A stretch of DNA of 64,000 nucleotides from Thozetella sp. PMI_491 (lineage: Eukaryota; Ascomycota; Sordariomycetes; Chaetosphaeriales; Chaetosphaeriaceae): NCBI GenBank assembly GCA_021432635.1, contig MU270111.1:1-64000 (forward strand), given 5' to 3'. Under the pieces are notes generated by a model that worked only from the letters and a program-made list of their open reading frames with translations, had not been told where the DNA came from and did no database searches. A program made the position numbers and the translations under genes. Every line of letters begins with the position of its first letter. Position 1 is the stretch's first letter. Positions 57,120-64,000 of this stretch are shown piece after piece.

Positions 57120-60100
57120 ACCGAGAGATTCCAGTGACACGCGTCAAATCTATCCTTGGTCGCCACTTTTTCGCTTTAGGGCTGTCCCGGCCACTCGGTT
57201 CTGCGCCGGGCTTGGTAGTGGCAAGTCGCCTCAATCCGGGCGAACGTCAGCCAGTCAAGTCACCCTCACTTGCTACTCTCAGCTCGCACTACTGTCGCTC
57301 ATGGCCACCTGACTTTTCCTTTTCGGTTACGTGATACCGCTTATTTTCCTTTTTTTTTCCCTTCTCCCTTTTCTTCAGACGGCGTGATCCTCGGGTGGTG
57401 GTCCTCCATAGCTTTTGCTAATCGTACTAGCCATCGTTGTCCATTCGCTTAACATTTGGTAGGCGCCCAGGGATTCGGCACCAGGACAGCGGCATCGATT
57501 CATTGCATAGGACGGCCGCTGCGATTCCATAGGTTGATACTTCAATAGTAATCCTTTACATAGGACTACATCTGTCCATCCTGCGACTACCAAGATAAAT
57601 GCTGCATCTCAACTCCGCAACACGCCTCTGGTCTGACTGCAGGGTGGCTCGTCGGGTCAGCACGCAACGCGAAGTCCAATCAGTAGACCCCCTTCCATAG
57701 CTAACGTGTATCTCTCCTTCCGCTTTGTCCCGATTAACCGGCTGCTGCGGTTACATGTTGCGGTATGTTGCTGTTGGGTTTACGGCATCACTCGGGAGCA
57801 GGTCCATACAGCGCCCCCCGTCTCTTGTTGTTATTCTTTTTTTTCTTGAGCAGTAGCTGCGTGTAACACATGTTTGCAAGATTAGAATTGATATTCCATT
57901 AGGTACTCACTATTGCCTAAGTTTGTAGCAGATGCTTGTACAAGACTGTCTTAAGAATGTGTAAAGCTGGGTACTGTCGATCGGGCATTCATTCGGGCTC
58001 TAGCAGAAACGAAGTCTCCCGGTTGGCATAAAACATATCTGCAGCGTCTATACAGATACATTGCACTAATATTGGAAGAATATACACTACCTATTTAATC
58101 AAGCTATCTGACCAGCCTAAGATGCAGTGAACTAAACAAGAGGCGAGTTCCTCTCTTATAACAGGGCATCGCACGGCTCCTAATCCCCTAGCTCTCCCTT
58201 CTCTCCCTCCTTCTCTTTCCTCTCTTCTTATGTGCACTTTTTGGCTATTAGACAGTCTCTGTAGCGATAATAACGAAATTATACCGGTATATATTATCGG
58301 CTAGCTCGAAGTCCATCTCGATTGTCGACTACGCGGTAAATCTCCGCAGTGTTGATGCAATTAGAATTAGTAATCTGGAAGGGTATTCTGCGTAAGGAAA
58401 ATATACTCGAGACCTTTTCAAGGCGTTATTCGTGTCGGACCTTACATACCAATACGACCGCTCGTTATGATACGCCCGAGGTTGGTACCCTCACGCCAGC
58501 CGACGAAATACAACTCCAAGGCCGAGACAGCGATAGATGCCGAAGAGATTAGGGTAACCCCTTTCGTTACTTTCGGAATTTGTCTTGCGTCTATGCATAG
58601 CTCTGTCTATATCCCGTCCTTGGCCTCTAAGAACAGGGGTTATATCTACATCGCAAGTGATATGAAGCTGCGTGCAGAGGTAATTCCGGCCCGGATCGCC
58701 GTCAGTTTGCGGGCCGAGATAATTCAAAAATTTCCTGAGATTACATTGAGATATTGTGCCTCAAACCTTCCATCAGCAGTCAACATCTCATGCAGGCGCT
58801 CGCCGAGAAAGGCACACATTCGGTAGGCAACCATCAAAAATCCTGTTTAATAGGTAACCCGAAACTGCGGGAACGGTTCATGAGGCAGCCCTTTGTACAC
58901 CCTCACCTGCATCGCCTTTGGTCTCTTCAGCAGGCATCCCGACAGTTGGGGGCTATCACCTCGAACCGACATGAAGGCGGTGAAACCAGAAGAGTCGGTA
59001 AGATGTATCGACATGCCTCCTAGTACTTGGTTGGGCAGCCCTGACTTGCTTTCCGTGATAAGTGGCTAGATGCGCATGTCACAGTAAGTTTCCATCAACA
59101 AGTCTGTCACACCTAAAAGCCGCAGCTACATGTGATGCCAAAAGACGTAATCTCAAGGTATCGCCACAGATCCCATTTGGCACTTCAAATAGTGTCGAGG
59201 CCATAGTACTCACCAGCCTTTACAGAGCGGTTACCAAGGAAAGTGCAGGTTCCCGGAGAGTTTCGGAACTACAGGGCACAGAACCCAAGCCCTCTTCCGA
59301 GGTCCAGGCGGCGAGTGGTCACGGGCAATGGCTACCCCCTCAGCTCTCGCTCTACCAACCTTGAGCTTCGGCCTAGCGTGTGTCGGAAGTCCATTCGGCA
59401 GATGTCGGGGGGACTGAGAGGTTCCCGAGGTCCACGGGCTCCTAACCACCGGGCAAATCTGTCTCTACGGATCCGGGTCCTCGTTTGGGCTGAGACAACC
59501 TCGAGTTCTCCGATAGGCTGCATTGTTTGAGTAACATCACGGTTTGTGTCACAGTCGGCAGCGAGGAGCGACTGTGCTGGTCTACAGCCTTTCCCGCGCC
59601 CAAGATTAGGCATATATGCGCTCGTCTACAGGTTGTATGACCACATGGGTGCATAGAGTGCAGAAGCCTAGTGCTTCTCTCTCCAATCATCGTTCTGCCG
59701 ACGCAAAGTAGTTGGGAGGGGAGGGGCCTCAGGCCGAGAGAGGAATTGCCTACTGATACGTCGAATTACATTCTCCATTGATGGCTGGCTGTCGTGGTGG
59801 TGGTAGAGGTGCTGCTGCTGTTGTTACTGCTACGCATCCAAAAGCAAAACTCTCCCTTCCATCTACGTGTTCTCGTGAGAAGCACAAGTGACTAGGACAA
59901 GACAATTTCCTGATGGGGAAGGCAGGGCTGTGGGTGGTATTGGTTGCCTGAGACACAGTGTAGCATCTTGATGGAAGCCGAAGAGGTGGAATTGGCGAAT
60001 AAGGGTCAATAACCGACCTACGTCTCGCTCACCTGGACGGGAGACCACGCAAAGTGGGTGTTGGCTCTGACATCTGACCGAGACCCCCTCTCCGTTCTCG

Positions 60101-63100
60101 GCCAAGATACTGAAACAGACATCTGCCTTGCTGCCTTGGAACACATGAAAGGCAACCGACTATATGGTCCACCGAGAAGCGAGGCGCGAAGGGCGGAGCT
60201 TATCTGGGATCGGCCATACGCCCCTCGTAAAGGTGGTTGAGGCCAGCCACCAAGTAGTGCTTAGTGTGCTGAGGCGTATGAAGACGGTCGGGGGCTGCCT
60301 GGGGCCACATGTATCTCCTTTGTGGCCCCCTCCTGGCTGCCTCGTGTGGGCATGTAGGCATTACTTTGCGAGGATGGGCAACAGCTGGATTGGAAGGCAA
60401 AAAAAAAAAAAAAGGCAACCGTACATAGTGTGTTGCATGTGCTCCAATTCCGGCGCCTCCTTGCTATCACAAAATGCTATTAAAGGGGCCTTAGCTGATC
60501 ACATTTTAGCCCTCCCCCCTTGTGTCTGAAATGAGGCTTGACACGGTCGTCTTTGGGACTTTGGGTAGTACTCGCCAGGCGCACTTTCGATGAGACAGCC
60601 TTTCCCAAGCCCAATCAATGAGGGGACAAGACGCCCGATACAGCAGCATCGACGAGGAAGGCTCAATCCTCCAAGAGAGGACGAAAGAAGAAAAAAAAAG
60701 ACAGGTCTCGGCACGACGATCAGAGGCGCGAGGCAACCGAAATTCCCAGTTTTCACCTTGAACAAATCCGGACTTTGATGCTGATCTTCTGTAGCCTTTT
60801 AGTCTCTGACGGCTTCTGGTCCTGTGGTTCTGCGCTGTAGACGGGTGCTGTCTACTGCCAGGCGTTGCGCTAGTCGCAATCGAATGGGCTGCATGGATGC
60901 CTGCCTTGGCAGCCCGCTCTGTTGACGCACATCACCGTCGAGAAATCAAGGCTGGCCCGCCATCACCAAGCGTCAACATCGGCTGCAGCTATGCATCAGG
61001 CAAAAGACGCGATACGAAGATGCTGGGCAAATGTGTTTGCCTCCTCCTCCTTGTTGGCCTCTTTATCACCATCTAGGTCTCAGCCGGCACGAGGCAACCA
61101 TGATAGCGTTCGAGGCGCCGCGGGTGGCGCCTCGTTATAGGCCCTGGCAAGAGCTGAGCACATCGCGCCCGGGGGGTTGGGCTGCACGGCTAATATGCCG
61201 TGGCGCCCAGCTTTGACCTGAAATATCAAGTCTTGACTATGATAGGACCTTAAGCCTCTCCCCTTGTTGTCAGGAGGTTGGGAAGAGGAAGCCATGAATC
61301 CTACTACTCCTTTCGCGCGGTTGCCCAACACTCTCAAAAGAACCTACAGCTCAAGGGGAGGCTGCAAATGCATATTGTGAGGCAGACTAGAGCTTCTACG
61401 GCGCCGTCTGTAGCTACTCGTCACACCGAGAATGCCCAGCAGCAATGGTCGCCCTCATCGAGGCCCACGGCAGTGACTTGGCTGCATTCTCTGCAAAATG
61501 AGGCTCCAATACATGATTGTAAGACGTATACTAAGTCAAGGAGAAAAAGAACAAGAACATTATGTTCGTAGTGTCGACGCAGGTGCGAAGTCATTGCGGA
61601 GCTCAAACAACACTACTCTTGGGAAACTAGCCTGGGAGACTAGATAGTCTTGGTAAGAATCTAAGCTACTTTATTTGGCTGGCTCCGCCGGAGATCTCAC
61701 TGTAGTGTATATATAACAGTTACCAATTAGGGGAGACATACATAGTGGCGGTAATATTTGTGGCTGATACACGTACTCAGAGGCGATTGTCAACAATTGA
61801 TATACCATACTGTTCAGCTGTCTCCCTTAAACTATGGTCAGATCTTAAGCTCTACCTATCTATTGGTTGGGCTCTTCCACCCTCATCCTACCAGGCTTGT
61901 GTCGCCAACATTTCTATGTTAAACCATCATTATTAAAAACGCAGGATACCATCCTCCGGTGCTATTAAGCCACCTATAATTTAGCCCCTCTACGATACTG
62001 AATTTTTGAACAAATCCTCCCCCTTAGTATACTTTAAGAGCTGCTTAATGGTTAATTCTCTCAAATTACGGGACCAACACAAGTTCCGGAAACGGACTTT
62101 TTGACTTTGGGAGGTGATGGGGGCGATGTGGCATGGCTCCGTTGTCACGAACTACAAAATACCGCGCGGAGCTATGGAGGCATAGAAGTTTCCAAGAGTT
62201 ATAGTTCTCATGAGGGGTGTTATGGATTAATAATCACATAAATATTTGGTTATTCTAAAGCGTGCAACTCCTAACATCGAGGCATTGGCCCTAGATAAGT
62301 AGCAATACGGCATATCGCCCTACCCATTAGGAATTTAGTGGCTGGCACGCGATCGATTAAGAGAGCAATTTTAACCAGACACCTTGAAGTCATATCAATG
62401 GTACAAGGGATATTGCATGCTGTTGTCATAGATGCTAGAAGTTTGAGGGGCGAGAGAGGAGCCTTCGATCTCTGTACCCTGCTCCAGCGCTGGCAGCAAC
62501 TATCCGTATTGGCGCATGTAGCCTGAACCATTGGGTTTGTATTTGAACGGATAGACTAATATACAGCCGCTTAGGGTAGTAAATGAGTAATTGAGAGGGA
62601 TGGATGTTTACTTGACCAGCTGCCTTTAGAAGGTGGCTGTAAAGCCGACTCTTTATCTTCACATGGTAACTGGATCTCGTCAACTTTTGTGTGAACCGTA
62701 CACCAAGTAGCCTCATCATCAGGACAAATTGTACACAACACAGCTTCGCCATCTAGGATCGGATACATGGTAGTGAAACTACCACGTGCAGCAGAACGCC
62801 CCGGTGCTTTCCTAATCGGACAAGAGGTCCAACAGAACTCCCCAGTGTGGCAATTGTATTTCAGTAGAACTGGTTGTCTCCAATGTGCTCTTGATGATTC
62901 TAAATATGGCGGTACTGGCTAGGAAGGAACATGGCCTAGTTTGACTGGGCCTTGTCAGAACAGCTGCCAATGGGCTGTGTGTGGTGTCAAGTAGTTAGCT
63001 TACGCGCAGCGAATAGGGTGCTTGCCTGCTTGAGGCCGAGAAGTAACCAGTCCTGTCCAACACTTGTTCTGACACAATGTTAGCTTTGCCTGAATGTTAT

Positions 63101-64000
63101 GGGCGTAAGCAGCCTTTTATGTACGAAATCACAACGATCTAGCTGCGGCGGGAACGCCTCCAGGACCAGGTTTAAACAAACGGCAGAAACTTTCCTCATT
63201 GCTCATACTGGTTGGTGGCACATGCAGTAATTACCGCCCTAGTTGGACTTAGCCGACATCCTCCACATAGAGACGCATCTTGAAGCGCCCTACCGGACTT
63301 GGCAACGATGAGAAGGTCCCGGAGGAGAGGGCTGAGAGAGGGGTTCCATTGTTTGTATGTTATGAAGACATACCGCGGTAGTCACAGACACCCCGAGCTA
63401 TGCGGGTTCATGGCGGAATGTCCTCCCGGCAGAGCCCACATACATTGCCCTTCATCTAAAAGGCTGTGAGCTTCGTCCAATCTATCCAGGAAGAGATCCC
63501 CGGTAACTTTCTCTATGCAACCTCGAAGTATGTGATTCCCCACGACCCTGTCTATCCCTACATCTCACTAGACGGACATTCTGTCAGCGTATCCCCCCTG
63601 GAGATAAGCATCCTAGTTCAAACCAATGGAGGGAGTGTCACTTGGGGCCGGCAAAGTCTAGAACTTGTAACTGGCGGCCATAACCCTCACCCTGTCATCC
63701 CTGGAACGTTACTGAATGCGATATATGCCCGATTAAACCCGGCACGGCAGCCTCACATACCATATCCGTGGTAATGGGCAGTCCTGGGTAGCAACAAGCG
63801 CAGGCTAGGGTCGTCTACTTCGAATACCTGGGTGAAGTTTATACTCTGAGGAATGCTAGGGTCTGTTTATCTAGCGTGAAACAGCTTCGGAGCAAGGGCT
63901 GAAGGCAAATAAATAACTGGACCTATCGAATCAACACGTCTCGATCGCCAAGTCTGCCCATAGGGATCCCAGATGGCAGCTTGACATGCGGTGGCGCAGC
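57120..64000. other. Gene-poor, locally AT-rich right end with possible transposon relics
   Basis: No gene is supported. Two stretches, about 57900-58480 and 61680-62360, are clearly AT-richer than the surroundings and contain many TA dinucleotides, as expected of old repeats altered by C-to-T mutation. Within them 61701-61910 (starts TG, ends CA) looks like a solo LTR and 62060-62115 like a terminal inverted repeat; neither is proven. A 65-codon minus frame at 62571-62768 has four Cys (CTICPDDEATWC, then C in LPCEDKE) but no recognisable domain. A(14) occurs at 60400-60413. The frame at 63466-63774 has no ATG and may be an exon or chance. Confidence 0.45.
61701..61910. mobile_element. Possible solo LTR or LTR relic
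   Basis: An AT-rich 210-base stretch begins TGTAGTGTATATATAACAG and ends GTCGCCAACA, giving the TG...CA ends of LTRs. A pyrimidine-rich segment lies in its 3' half, as in fungal Copia-type LTRs. No target-site duplication is visible (CTCAC before, TTTCT after) and no second copy was found in the window, so this is weak. Confidence 0.2.

Noticed and set aside
63466-63774. 102-codon frame near the right end
   Set aside because: Preceded by an in-frame TAA and starting at GTG; could be an internal exon, but no partner exon was found inside the window.
1-64000. CRISPR arrays, bacterial operons, polyketide or peptide synthetase clusters, NLR/HET genes, viral integrations
   Set aside because: None of their repeats, domains or motifs was seen on either strand.

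Overview
The window looks like nuclear DNA of a filamentous ascomycete (Pezizomycotina, most likely a Sordariomycete; the class is an inference). The evidence is short introns of 44-136 bp with GTRNGY donors and YAG acceptors, pyrimidine-rich leaders ahead of start codons, and fungal families such as EMC1, a Plp2-type phosducin, a Uls1-type SNF2/RING protein and a Dal5-type permease. No bacterial signals (operons, Shine-Dalgarno sites) and no intact virus or transposon were seen.

The left 25 kb is ordinary gene-dense core. It holds eight confident genes: a membrane-anchored beta-propeller lectin-like protein (+, 1392-3187), a SNF2/RING ATPase of Uls1 type (-, 4437-8198), a phosducin-like protein (+, 9742-10575), an MFS anion:cation symporter (-, 11040-12805), a leucine-rich-repeat protein (+, 14336-15962), a SAM-dependent methyltransferase (-, 16433-17287), EMC1 (+, 18432-21408) and a UPF1/NAM7-like SF1 helicase (+, 22506-25149). 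The first seven alternate strictly between strands, so promoters are shared in divergent gaps of 1.1-1.5 kb and 3' ends meet in convergent gaps of 0.46-1.25 kb. All exon junctions were worked out by hand by joining reading frames at splice sites.

From about 25.2 kb to the end (about 39 kb) the character changes. Only one clear gene is present, a five-exon EST1-type DNA/RNA-binding protein with an N-terminal C2H2-like finger (33849-36535). There are also two low-complexity hypothetical genes (48446-49236 and 56237-57119). The rest shows no recognisable coding sequence. It carries long G/C homopolymers (including 28 consecutive G), short tandem arrays and, near the right end, AT-richer patches that may be decayed transposon termini. 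This is an accessory, gene-poor compartment flanking a syntenic core.

The most interesting functional hint is that the UPF1-like helicase and the EST1/SMG7-like protein, relatives of two interacting factors of nonsense-mediated decay and telomere biology, are consecutive genes on the same strand at the edge of the gene-poor compartment. Whether they work together is inference only.
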